Source of the DNA: Pinirhizobacter sp036499745
Lineage (GTDB): Bacteria; Pseudomonadota; Gammaproteobacteria; Xanthomonadales; Rhodanobacteraceae
DNA: 64,000 bases
Reading direction: 5' to 3'
Assembly (NCBI RefSeq): GCF_036499745.1
Contig: NZ_DASYDG010000041.1
Coordinates: 1 to 64,000, forward strand
Below, in pieces: positions 24,703 through 33,912 of the stretch; the stretch's first letter is position 1, and each line of letters starts with the position of its first letter. The position numbers and the translations under genes are program-made. Below the pieces are notes generated by a model that saw only the letters and a list, made by a program, of their open reading frames with translations, made no database searches and was not told the DNA's origin.

Positions 24703-24906
24703 CTAGTCACGGATAAAGAACGTCGAGAGCCATGTCACTGCACCCAAAATTGCCGATCCGCGCAAGGCGAAGGTGGCAACGTGCGCGAGAGGGAACTCGG
24801 AGCCACGAAATAAAGAGGATACAAACCCTAGAGCGAACAGGAAGAGATAACCGACTAACGTTAGAATAAGCGAAGCCGCCGTGGCCTCCAGTAGACGCTT
24901 TATCAC
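24703..24906 (-). CDS. Small membrane protein coupled to cdiA, candidate CdiI
   Basis: A 67-residue protein with two predicted membrane helices (ATAASLILTLVGYLFLFALG and FALRGSAILGAVTWLSTFFI). Its GTG start overlaps the cdiA stop in the sequence GTGA, so translation is probably coupled. An immediately downstream, overlapping small gene is the standard place of the CDI immunity gene. Small integral-membrane immunity proteins are known for pore- or ionophore-type toxins such as the E. coli EC93 system. No sequence similarity to a known immunity protein is claimed. A competing frame starting at 24916 inside cdiA lacks this coupling and hydrophobic pattern. Confidence 0.65.
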   Translation of the reverse strand: MIKRLLEATAASLILTLVGYLFLFALGFVSSLFRGSEFPLAHVATFALRGSAILGAVTWLSTFFIRD

Positions 24907-27900
24907 TGTGCGACACTCTCTTTCATTTTCGTGCTTGGATTTGTCGCACTCTGACTCGCGGTCGTCGTAACCATCTCTTGAGAGAGTGATGATGTCGTGT
25001 TTGAAATTATTACGGGATGAATTCGTCCAGGTATCAGGCCCCGCAGATAGTTCAATGTTACGCCACCGGTTCCGTGGCCGACCGCGCCGCCAAGACCACC
25101 TACAGCAAAGCTCTGGGCGATACTCTTATTCTCGCCATAAATGTGATTCTCAAAGCCAGTTACCGCTGCCGAGCCGTACGCGTTCACGCCGACGGTCCAC
25201 CACATGCTACCGCCAGGACTTGCCATTCCAATAATGGTGCTACCGGCTACACCTGCCCACCTCACGTCTCCTCCTGAGGCGGATTGAGCCAAGGCATTTA
25301 CAGCGCCCGACGTTGCTCCCATACCAATCCTGCCAGCCCAGATGTACTGCAGGACCGAAGCGCCTTTTGTAACACCCGTCGCGCCCGACGATCCGACAAG
25401 CGGGACTGCCCGCAACATAAACGGCGCGCCCCCGAGCATTGCAATCGAGGCATTGAAGTCAACGAATTTCTGTGTTTCGTTTGCAAAGTGTTCTTCTGCC
25501 GCGTCGTAGGCGGTGTATCCATTAAAGTATTGATTCAACGCAAGGTAGTTCTCTGGCGCACCCGAGGGATTCATTGCTGAAAGTATCATTTGATAGGCTT
25601 CCGAATCCTTCTGAAGCGTCCATGCACCTAGCTGTGAGTTGTCCCGTTCGTTGTCGTTAGCGTAAAGCTTGTAAGTAAGGCCGTCCGGGGTAACTGCATT
25701 GTTGTCAACGAGGAATTGTAGTGCCGACTGGCGGTTCTCGGTAGAATCCTTGTCGGCGAGATACCGATCTGCAAACCCATCGTTCGTCGCCATCATGGCG
25801 CGCAACAATTCGCCTTCGGCTTGCTCTTTGGTGATCCCGCGTTCGGCCGCGTAGGCTGCGGCCAATTCGTTTCCGACCTTATGCACTGCATCCGGATGCA
25901 ACTGTTCATTGAACTTCATACCAGCGAGGCTAGTCGCCGCACCGCTTTCTCCACCCATGGAAGCGCCCACCAGAATGCTTCCGGCCTGCATCAGCGTCTT
26001 GCCCAGTTCCGAATTCGGGTCGATGTGCGCCTCGTTCCGGAGATAGTTGGCCATGGCTTGCGTCGCCAACTCACCTGCAACCGCACCTGCGGCGCCCTGA
26101 AGCGCACTTCCACCGCCAAGGGCAGCAATAGCGGCACCGGCGACTCCGTGAGCAATCGCGTTTTCTTTACTTCCCGGCTTGAAACCAAGGTCACCGACCG
26201 CTGTCATGCCCACTTGCGACGCAACCTGACCGAGCTCGATCTGCTCCCTGACCTTCGCCTCGTCGAATATGGGCTTTAATGCCTGGCTGTCCAGTGAACC
26301 ATCGCGATTGAGTGCACTCAGATCGGCGGTACCGTCCCGGGTGATTATGGTGCCGTGGGCGACTGACGATTGGGTCGTACTTTTGCCGTTGTCCGTCGTT
26401 GGAACGGCGATACTTGCCGCAGCTCCGATGCCATTGCTGATTGCCATGGCCGTAACGTCGGTACTGAGATTCACGCCGACCTGAGTGGCCTTGTATTTCG
26501 CCTGGTTCTCGATACTTTCGAATGTGAGTGACCCGGTGTCCAGGATGTTCTTCGACGCATCCGCGGCGCTGGCGATCACGCCGCCCTTCAAGTGGGTCTT
26601 TCCGCCCACATAGATATCGAAACCGCCTTCCCCGGCACTGATCCCACTGACTTCGTTGACGCTTGCGTAGGTGCTGTCGATGGTGCTCTTATTGTAGTTG
26701 ACGCCGCCGCCGACGCCATAGCTGCCGGTGCCGATGCCCACCATGAGCGTTCCGCCAGCCTGCTGTTGCTTGCTTTTGTAGTCGTCAGTGTCCTGTTCGC
26801 TTTCGATCCGGAGGTTGCCGCCGATGGTGGCGATGACACTATCGCCGCGAAGTTGCGCGCCTTTGATCGTGGTGTCGTTGCCCGAAATCAGACTCAGAAC
26901 TCCGGTAGCGTCGATGGTGGATTCCGCGTTTGTCGTGCCGCGACCTGTCCCAGTGCCTCGACCTGCGGAGGCTTCTGCATAGATACCGATGTTGGTCCCG
27001 ACCTGGAGTCCGATTCCGCCGCTTGAATTCTTGTTCTCGGTATCCTGGCGGTGATCTTCTCGCTGGCTGACCAGGTGGATGTCATTTGCGGCGGCGAGCG
27101 CGACGTTGTTGCCCACGATCTGGCTGCCTGCGATGGTCAGGTCACCGCCTGTCGCTGCGATCGTTATGTTGCCGCTGCTCCGGATCGAACTACCAATGGC
27201 TCGCTCGTCGTAGGTTGTTGCCTTACTGCTGGCGCTGTTCGCTCCAAGGCCAATGCGAAGACTTATACCGCTGGCTTGCGATGCGCCCTCGGCTCCGCCG
27301 CTCTCCGCGCCACTGGCGACCTGCCCGGGTGTACCCGCGAGAACGTCCGCCCCCGATTGACCGGGCGGGAGGTCCATGCCGGATGCAGCACCGGGGGAAT
27401 ACAAAGTTTGTGCAGCCTGAGCGGCGTACAAAGCCTTCAGGCGCCCATCCTTGACTTCCGTGGATCGTTTGACCGCACCATAGACACCCTGCGCGACGCT
27501 CACTGCTGCTCCGGACACACCCAAGGTCAGGCCAGCACTCTTCTGCTTCTGCGTCTGCGTCGTCTCCCGGGTCTCCAGCGCCGCTTCCACCGTCACATCC
27601 TTACCCACGATGGTGGTGCCCGTAGCGCTCAAGATGTCCGAGCCCGTGATTCGCGCGAGGTTGGCAGCGGTGAGCGTCACGCTGCCACCGGTGGAACCCA
27701 CCAGGCTGCCTTCGGGCGTGGTCACCTTCTCGCGATATCCCTGCTCCTGGCTCGACTGCCCGATCAGAAGGCTTCCGCCCTGCCCCATCAGGCCGTTGCG
27801 CACCACCTTCTTCGACGAGGTCACCTCGTAGGTGCTCTCTGCGGTGCCAATGTGCAGGTTATTCCCGGCAGCCAGAAGCACGTCACCCGTGGCGCCGACC

Positions 27901-30900
27901 TGGGCAGCGCGGGTCGTAAGGTCGCGGCCGGCGGCCATCATCACGTTGTCACCGCTGACCAGGCTGCCGATGGCAAGGTTCTGATCCACCGTGTCGCGGG
28001 TGGTGGTGGTTTTGCTGCCGAGCAGGCCTTTCTTCTTGGACTTGGTCGTGGTCTCGACGGTATGGCGTTCGTGGCCGGCGTCGAGGGTGAGATCGCGGCC
28101 GGCGGAAAGGGTGACGTCGCCGTTGTCGCTGGTGACGGACGCGGCGGTGGCCGACAGGTCGCGACCGGCGGCCAGCAGCACGCCCTCTTTGCCCGCGAGG
28201 CTGGTGCCGCGCAAGGTCTCATCCATGGTGGTGGTGCTGACCTGCTTCTTGCCCTGCTTACCGCCGGTGGCCTCGATGGCGCGATCAGTGACGGCGTTCA
28301 AGACAATATCCCGGCCAGCGGTAGCAGTCACCGTCTGGCCAGTGACGTCAGCACCCTGCGATGTCAGGTCTCGACCGGCCGCCAGCAAAGCATGACCACC
28401 CGCCGTCACCGTGCTCACCGTGTGCGTAGTGGCTTCACTGCGGCCATTCGGCAGCATCGCGGCTTCCGTCTTACCCGTCGCCAGCAGGTTGAGGTCGCGA
28501 CCCGCCACAATCTGCGCATCACCGCCGGCCTTGATCGGCGTAGCGGTGAGGTTGATGTCGCGGCCAGCGGCGAGGCCCAAGTCGCGCCCGGCGGTCACAG
28601 GCACGGCGCCCAACGTAAGGTCACGACCCGCCTGCGCAGTCAGGTCACCGCTGGCCGTAAGTGCGCCGCCAGCAGCAAAACCAAGGTCCACGCGCGCATC
28701 GTTACGGCTGGTAAGGTCACGACCAGCAACCAGGCTGACATTGCCGCCCGACACCGTACCGGTGTTCAACAGATCCTGCGCTGCGTTCAACGACAACGTA
28801 CCTGCGGCCGACACTACGCCCTTGTTCAGCAGTGTTCCCGCTTTCAGGCTGGCATCCTTGCTGGCCTGCACGCGACCGGCCTGCTCCAGCGTGCCGCTGG
28901 CATTGATGTTCACCGTGCTGCCGGCGATCACCGAGCCGTCGGTGGCGACGCTGGCGGCGCGTGCGGCCGACAGATACACCACCGGCACCAGCACTTCGTG
29001 GCCGTCGACGTTCTGCTTCACCATCCAGACCAGGTCGTCGGTGAGCTGGCTCATCTGTTCGGTGGTGAGCGCCACGCCAACGCTCAACTCGAAGCGGTCA
29101 GCGGCCGCCACGCCTGAATCCATCAGGGCGCGGTATTCGGCCATGGCGTCGCCGCTGTCGGTCAGGAAGCGGCGGCCGGTGAGCGAGGCGATCTGGTCCA
29201 GCACCAGGCGCTGCTCGTAGAAGGCGTCACCCAGGCGCTTGAGGGTGCCTTCGCCGCTCCAGTTCAGGCGGCCCAGCAAGTAGTCGCTGCCGATGAAGTT
29301 GCCGTAGTTGGCGAAGCGGGGATCGGTTTCGATCAGATACGGCAGGCCGCCGTCGGGACGCTTGGTGAACAGGCCACCGGAGGGATAGGTGATCTGGCCC
29401 ACGGTCTGCGCCCCGGGTGGTGGCCCGATGTGGTCTACGCCGGTGCTGCCGCCGATGGTGCCGATGCCGGTGCCATCGCCGGTGACGGGCTTGCCGCCGC
29501 CGTTGTTGCCCAGGTTCACCGGATTGATCAGGTTACCGTCGGCGTCCACGCTGCCCAGCGTGATGTCCTCGCCGCTGATGTCCACTGCCTCACCCGCGGT
29601 CATGCGCGCCTGCGCGACGGGGCCGGGCGTCAGCGTGATCCACGAGGGCAGTCCGCCGGACAGATCGATGTCGCTGTGCCAGAACTGGGTGTCATAGGTG
29701 CGGAAGCCTTCCGTGAACCACGGCGCGTCACCGCCATTGCTGCGCTGGAACAGCACGCGCAGCGCGGTCGACCGCTCGATGGTGGCCGTGGGCACCCAGC
29801 CGATATTCTCCACGCGCTCACCGCCGATCATGCGGCTTCCCTCGCCCAGCAGGCCCGGTGCCTGCCCGTTCACGACCAGGTTGCGGCCCGCGGCCAGGGT
29901 GGACTTGTCGTTGCGCAGCGAGCCGGAAATGACGATGTCGCCGCCGGCCAGGATCCGTCCTTCGGCGCTGGTGCGGTCGATCTGCGTGCGCGCGGTAATG
30001 GTGTCGGTGATGATGCGCTCGAAGGTCGACGGGGTACCGCTGCCGTTGCGATAGCCCATGCAGCGCAGGTGGTCGTCACTGGCCATGGCGGCACAGAAGG
30101 CCTCGGCCGCGGCGATTTCCTCGCGGCTTATCACCTGTGAAGGATCCACGTAAGGCGGGTGATGCAAGGGATCCGGATCGTCGTAGCGGAACCTTACTTC
30201 CGAGGTATGCACCAGCTGGTTGGCGGCACGTTCGGCCTCGGTCAGCTGCACGGTGCTGGTGTCGAAGACGCGGCGCTCGTTGGTGATCTGTGTGGCGGCT
30301 AGCACGACGTTGCCGTCCGCCTCGATGCTGCCGGATCGATTGATGATGGCACCGGCACGGGCGCCTTCTTCATTGGCGGCGATGATGAGGTCACCGGTGG
30401 TGAAGACCTGGGCATCGCGGTTGAGGAAGGTCCCGGACACGAACAATGCCAGCCGCTGCGTCGCGGCCAGCAGGCCCGTGTCGTAGCGGCCATCGGGGAT
30501 GGTCGTGCCAAGGTCCGCGCCGTTGGTGAGGTTCACGGCGCGCAGGGTGACATCGCTGCCGATCACGCTGCCGGTGTTATTGATGGTCGTGGCATGGATG
30601 TCGACGACATCGCCCTCGATGCGCGAGCGATTGTCCAGATAGCCCGTCGCCAGCGTCGTGCGGAAGGCCATCAGATGGCCTTCGTTGTAAATCGAAGCCG
30701 CGCGCACGGTGAGCCCGTCGACGCTCTCCAGCAGCGCACCCGCTTGATTGCGAAAGGCGCCGCCGAGGTTGAGGGTGAGGTTGCGGTTGGCCTTCAGGAC
30801 CTGCCCCGCCGCATGCACGTAGTCGCCGGGAAGGCTCAAGCTGAGGTCACGCCCGGCGATCACACGACCGATGCCTGAGAAGCCGCCCAGGGCGAGTGCC

Positions 30901-33746
30901 GCATCGTTCTGCGCGGTCACGGCGCCGCCGGCGTTGTCCAGCCAGGCGAGCGTGAGGGCCAGGTCCACACCGGCGCCGAGCTGGCCGCGGGTGTTGGTGA
31001 AGCCGGCGGCGGTGTTGTTCCACAGAAGGCTGCCGGCGGCGTAAAGCGTGCCGTCGGTGTTATCCAGCGCGCCGGTGATCAAGGTGACGTCGCCGTTGCC
31101 GACCAGGGTTCCGCCGGTGTTGTCGACGCGGGTGGCGCTGAGTGTCAGTGCGCCCTGGCCACCCAACGTGCCGCCCACGTTAAGCAACGCGTCGGCCACC
31201 TGGAGCGTCGTCGCGCCACCGGCCGCGTTGGCGATGCGCCCCACGCGATTGCTGACCGAGCGCGACGTGATAGCGAGGGTAGCGTCATCCTTCTCACTAC
31301 CCGCCTCGATCACACCCGCGTCGTTGTCGAGCGAGCCCGCCACCAGGGTGAACCCATGAAACGCCTGCCATGCACCACGATTGACGGCGCTGCCCGTCAC
31401 CACCGTATCCAACCAGGTACCAGCGTAGAGCTGGCCCTGGTTGAACAAGGTCTCGGCGCGCAGCTGCAACGCACCGTTGCCACCGATGAAGCCGGCGTTA
31501 CGCAGCATGCCCGCCGAGATGGATAGCAGGCCTGCACCCGTGAGCTTGATGGCGCCTTCGCCGTTGTCCAGCGAGGAAGCATTCACCGTCAGCGCATCGC
31601 TGGCCTGTAGCGTGCCGCCATTGGTGAAGGCCTGCGAGGCAGCGACAGTCACGTTGCCGCCGATGATCGTCCCGCCGGTATTCACCAGCGTGCCAACGTC
31701 GACCATCAGGCGGCCGTTGCCGGCGATGCGGCCCTGGTGGTTGTCGATCAGCCCTGTCCGGAACATCAGCGAGTCGCTGCCCGCGTGTTCGATGGCACCA
31801 CGCCGATTGAAAAGGTTGGCGGCCTCCAGGTAGAACACCGCCGCGTTACTGGCGATACGGCCGTCGTCGTTCAACAGGTCGCCCGCGAACACCAGGCGCT
31901 GCGCGTTAATGCCGGTGTGCACCAGGCTGCCGCCGCGGTTGTCCAGGCTTCCCGCCTGGATCATCACGTCGGTGCCCTGCAGTTCACCGCCCTGGTTGTC
32001 GATTGACGCGCCCTGCAGGAAAAGCGCGCCGGCCGTGGCGATATCGGCGTCCGCCGTGACCAGGCCTTCGCGTGCTCGCAATGTCACCTGCGGGCCGCGC
32101 ACTTGGGTGCCGCGCAGGTTCACCGCCGCGCCATCCACGGTGACGCCTTGCGCTGCCAGCAGGCGCCCATGAGCCGCTAGGTCGCCACCATGGATGCGTA
32201 GCGCACCGACATTTCCGAGATCACCTTCCAGGCCAAGACCCGCAGCCAACACGCCGCCCGCGATGAGTTGACCCGCCTCGATATCCAGGTCGCCGCCACT
32301 GGCCAAGGTGCCTTCCTGGGCGAACAGGCCACCGACGGTCCAGCGCGCGCCGTCCCGCGCATAGGCGTTGCCCTTCACATCAGCCTGGTCAGCCGTGATG
32401 TCGAAGCGAGCGCCATTCAAGCTGGCGGTGCTGATGAAGCGACCGACCACGGCGTTGAAGTGGCCGGTGACGAGGGTGCCGCTGAGGTCCAGCGTGTTTG
32501 CCCTGGCCGACAACAGGTTGCCCGCCTGGACGTCGCCGCCGAGTACGGCCTGATCCGCCTCAATACGAAGCGTGTCCGACGCCAGCAACTGGCCGCGCTG
32601 TGCGACCGAGGCGTGCGCCAGCCAGCTCACAGTGCCAGCCTGAAAGCTGCCGTCGTTGACGATGTACGCCGCCGTGACGTTGGCGAGCCCCTTGGCGAAG
32701 GCATCGCCGGTGTTGCGGAACGTGCCCGACACTGCCGCATCGAGCGTCCCCTCGAGGGCGTACAGCTTGCCGGTGGAGGTGAAGTCACCCGTTGTATGCG
32801 CGATAAGGTTCTGCTGCGCCGCCAGCGTGCCGTCGTTGTGCAGGTTTCGCGTCGAAATGGCCAGGCTGCCACCGGCCGTCGTCTTACCGTTGAGCACCAC
32901 GTCGCCCGCGGCCGTGAACTCGAACTGCCCCGCGCTGGCCATCTCGCCGTCGTTTCGCACGCCCACGCCGGCTTCGGTGGCGATCAGGCGGATGGTGTTG
33001 GCGTACATGCCGCCGAGCAGGGCCGTGTCCACGGCCAGTGAGGGCGCCGCGCCTTCGCCGGCGATCACGGTCGTGGCGAGGCTGTCGCGGCTGACCAGGT
33101 TGCTGCCGGCGACGACATTGAGTTCGGTGGCCCAGACCTTGGCGTTGGCCGTGACTTGCCGGGCGATCAAATCCAGTCGATCGGTGTAAGTGGCGTTGAG
33201 GCCCTCGCCTTCCAGGCGGATGTCCCCGCGGGTGACCCGGAACGCATCGAGATTCCCCGTGGCCCCGAACACGGGCGTGCCCGTGGTGAGCGTGCCGCGC
33301 GAGGTGTTAATGAAGCCGCAACCGTTGCAGGTGATGCCGTTGGGGTTGGCGATCACCACCTCGGCCTTGTGGCCGGCGACTTCGGTAAAGCCATTGAGGT
33401 GACTGCGTGAGGTGGAGGTGACCTCGTTCAGGATCACCCGCGCGCCGTTGCCGGTGATGTTGGGGTTGCCGGCGATGTAACCCGCCTGTTGGGTAAGGCT
33501 GACCTTACCCGCGTTGTTGAGGATCAGGCCCTGGCGATCAACGTTGAAATGTTCGTATGTGTTGTGCGAGACACCCGCGCCCGACGGAGCCTTGATATTG
33601 ACGACAGGCGCGCCGTTGGGGGCGTGGTCCACGCCGGGGCCATGCGGCGTGGGAGTGACCTGCGCGTATGCCGGGGCCAGGGCTTGCGCAATGGCCAGCG
33701 CCAGCACCGCCAGGGTGGGGCGGAAACGACGTACGTCCTTGTTCAT
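24903..33746 (-). CDS. cdiA: CdiA/FhaB-like two-partner-secretion exoprotein
   Basis: Giant exoprotein of 2947 residues, start at 33746 with GCAGGG six bases upstream. A long signal (ending AYAQ) is followed by the TPS domain (about residues 35-250) with GNPNITGNGARVILNEV and the NPNGI motif in VVIANPNGITCNGCGF. Residues 250-1150 are filamentous haemagglutinin repeats (LxNxGG type). A variable central part (about 1150-1550) holds proline-rich YDDPDPLHHPPYVDP and the conserved YLIETDPRFANYGNFIGSDY. An AGRDL repeat array covers about 1650-1950, and a second repeat region and pre-toxin (GTIITRDGTADLSALNRD) lie near 2460. No VENN is present; KFNEQLH near residue 2610 stands in its place. The last 330 residues are Gly/Ala-rich and hydrophobic without a nuclease motif. 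It is secreted by the transporter encoded upstream. Confidence 0.93.
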   Translation of the reverse strand: MNKDVRRFRPTLAVLALAIAQALAPAYAQVTPTPHGPGVDHAPNGAPVVNIKAPSGAGVSHNTYEHFNVDRQGLILNNAGKVSLTQQAGYIAGNPNITGNGARVILNEVTSTSRSHLNGFTEVAGHKAEVVIANPNGITCNGCGFINTSRGTLTTGTPVFGATGNLDAFRVTRGDIRLEGEGLNATYTDRLDLIARQVTANAKVWATELNVVAGSNLVSRDSLATTVIAGEGAAPSLAVDTALLGGMYANTIRLIATEAGVGVRNDGEMASAGQFEFTAAGDVVLNGKTTAGGSLAISTRNLHNDGTLAAQQNLIAHTTGDFTSTGKLYALEGTLDAAVSGTFRNTGDAFAKGLANVTAAYIVNDGSFQAGTVSWLAHASVAQRGQLLASDTLRIEADQAVLGGDVQAGNLLSARANTLDLSGTLVTGHFNAVVGRFISTASLNGARFDITADQADVKGNAYARDGARWTVGGLFAQEGTLASGGDLDIEAGQLIAGGVLAAGLGLEGDLGNVGALRIHGGDLAAHGRLLAAQGVTVDGAAVNLRGTQVRGPQVTLRAREGLVTADADIATAGALFLQGASIDNQGGELQGTDVMIQAGSLDNRGGSLVHTGINAQRLVFAGDLLNDDGRIASNAAVFYLEAANLFNRRGAIEHAGSDSLMFRTGLIDNHQGRIAGNGRLMVDVGTLVNTGGTIIGGNVTVAASQAFTNGGTLQASDALTVNASSLDNGEGAIKLTGAGLLSISAGMLRNAGFIGGNGALQLRAETLFNQGQLYAGTWLDTVVTGSAVNRGAWQAFHGFTLVAGSLDNDAGVIEAGSEKDDATLAITSRSVSNRVGRIANAAGGATTLQVADALLNVGGTLGGQGALTLSATRVDNTGGTLVGNGDVTLITGALDNTDGTLYAAGSLLWNNTAAGFTNTRGQLGAGVDLALTLAWLDNAGGAVTAQNDAALALGGFSGIGRVIAGRDLSLSLPGDYVHAAGQVLKANRNLTLNLGGAFRNQAGALLESVDGLTVRAASIYNEGHLMAFRTTLATGYLDNRSRIEGDVVDIHATTINNTGSVIGSDVTLRAVNLTNGADLGTTIPDGRYDTGLLAATQRLALFVSGTFLNRDAQVFTTGDLIIAANEEGARAGAIINRSGSIEADGNVVLAATQITNERRVFDTSTVQLTEAERAANQLVHTSEVRFRYDDPDPLHHPPYVDPSQVISREEIAAAEAFCAAMASDDHLRCMGYRNGSGTPSTFERIITDTITARTQIDRTSAEGRILAGGDIVISGSLRNDKSTLAAGRNLVVNGQAPGLLGEGSRMIGGERVENIGWVPTATIERSTALRVLFQRSNGGDAPWFTEGFRTYDTQFWHSDIDLSGGLPSWITLTPGPVAQARMTAGEAVDISGEDITLGSVDADGNLINPVNLGNNGGGKPVTGDGTGIGTIGGSTGVDHIGPPPGAQTVGQITYPSGGLFTKRPDGGLPYLIETDPRFANYGNFIGSDYLLGRLNWSGEGTLKRLGDAFYEQRLVLDQIASLTGRRFLTDSGDAMAEYRALMDSGVAAADRFELSVGVALTTEQMSQLTDDLVWMVKQNVDGHEVLVPVVYLSAARAASVATDGSVIAGSTVNINASGTLEQAGRVQASKDASLKAGTLLNKGVVSAAGTLSLNAAQDLLNTGTVSGGNVSLVAGRDLTSRNDARVDLGFAAGGALTASGDLTAQAGRDLTLGAVPVTAGRDLGLAAGRDINLTATPIKAGGDAQIVAGRDLNLLATGKTEAAMLPNGRSEATTHTVSTVTAGGHALLAAGRDLTSQGADVTGQTVTATAGRDIVLNAVTDRAIEATGGKQGKKQVSTTTMDETLRGTSLAGKEGVLLAAGRDLSATAASVTSDNGDVTLSAGRDLTLDAGHERHTVETTTKSKKKGLLGSKTTTTRDTVDQNLAIGSLVSGDNVMMAAGRDLTTRAAQVGATGDVLLAAGNNLHIGTAESTYEVTSSKKVVRNGLMGQGGSLLIGQSSQEQGYREKVTTPEGSLVGSTGGSVTLTAANLARITGSDILSATGTTIVGKDVTVEAALETRETTQTQKQKSAGLTLGVSGAAVSVAQGVYGAVKRSTEVKDGRLKALYAAQAAQTLYSPGAASGMDLPPGQSGADVLAGTPGQVASGAESGGAEGASQASGISLRIGLGANSASSKATTYDERAIGSSIRSSGNITIAATGGDLTIAGSQIVGNNVALAAANDIHLVSQREDHRQDTENKNSSGGIGLQVGTNIGIYAEASAGRGTGTGRGTTNAESTIDATGVLSLISGNDTTIKGAQLRGDSVIATIGGNLRIESEQDTDDYKSKQQQAGGTLMVGIGTGSYGVGGGVNYNKSTIDSTYASVNEVSGISAGEGGFDIYVGGKTHLKGGVIASAADASKNILDTGSLTFESIENQAKYKATQVGVNLSTDVTAMAISNGIGAAASIAVPTTDNGKSTTQSSVAHGTIITRDGTADLSALNRDGSLDSQALKPIFDEAKVREQIELGQVASQVGMTAVGDLGFKPGSKENAIAHGVAGAAIAALGGGSALQGAAGAVAGELATQAMANYLRNEAHIDPNSELGKTLMQAGSILVGASMGGESGAATSLAGMKFNEQLHPDAVHKVGNELAAAYAAERGITKEQAEGELLRAMMATNDGFADRYLADKDSTENRQSALQFLVDNNAVTPDGLTYKLYANDNERDNSQLGAWTLQKDSEAYQMILSAMNPSGAPENYLALNQYFNGYTAYDAAEEHFANETQKFVDFNASIAMLGGAPFMLRAVPLVGSSGATGVTKGASVLQYIWAGRIGMGATSGAVNALAQSASGGDVRWAGVAGSTIIGMASPGGSMWWTVGVNAYGSAAVTGFENHIYGENKSIAQSFAVGGLGGAVGHGTGGVTLNYLRGLIPGRIHPVIISNTTSSLSQEMVTTTASQSATNPSTKMKESVAQ
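26524..26888 (-). repeat. Homology block shared with the orphan cassette (cdiA copy)
   Basis: Encodes SGNDTTIKGAQLRGDSVIAT to ILDTGSL inside cdiA. It is the counterpart of 24100-24453 and lies about 550 codons before the cdiA stop. Crossover here would replace the whole cdiA end by the orphan hydrolase-type end and join it to the lipoprotein immunity gene. Confidence 0.8.
27860..28760 (-). repeat. AGRDL repeat array within cdiA
   Basis: About ten short protein repeats of the form 'AGRDL/AGRDI plus hydrophobic strand' occur here, for example LVAGRDLTSRN, QAGRDLTLGAV, AAGRDINLTAT, VAGRDLNLLAT, LAAGRDLTSQG, SAGRDLTLDAG and MAAGRDLTTRA. Such repeats build the beta-helical filament of CdiA/FhaB proteins. 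At DNA level they form degenerate GC-rich direct repeats. Confidence 0.85.
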
Positions 33747-33912
33747 GGTCATCCCTGCTTGGCCCGCCACAGCGGACTGTTGATGTAAACAGCCGAATCT
33801 AGGCCGTGCGCCTTCCTGGCGCTTTCATAAAACGACGATATCAGCGCCGGCGTGGCCGATAAAGTTCATGCCATCGCAATGCGTACGTATAAACCGCCGA
33901 CAGGTACCAGAA

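Noticed and set aside
24707..24916. Alternative frame at the end of cdiA starting at 24916
   Set aside because: It overlaps cdiA more deeply, and the GTGA-coupled frame starting at 24906 has the clear two-helix membrane pattern.
24903..26300. VENN or related pre-toxin tetrapeptide in the cdiA end
   Set aside because: I looked through the C-terminal third and found none; KFNEQLH occupies the expected place, so VENN-based boundary assignment was not used.
27051..29117. A 688-codon open reading on the strand opposite cdiA
   Set aside because: It lies wholly inside the cdiA repeat region; low-complexity GC-rich repeats keep the opposite frame open. No recognisable domain and no SD support it.
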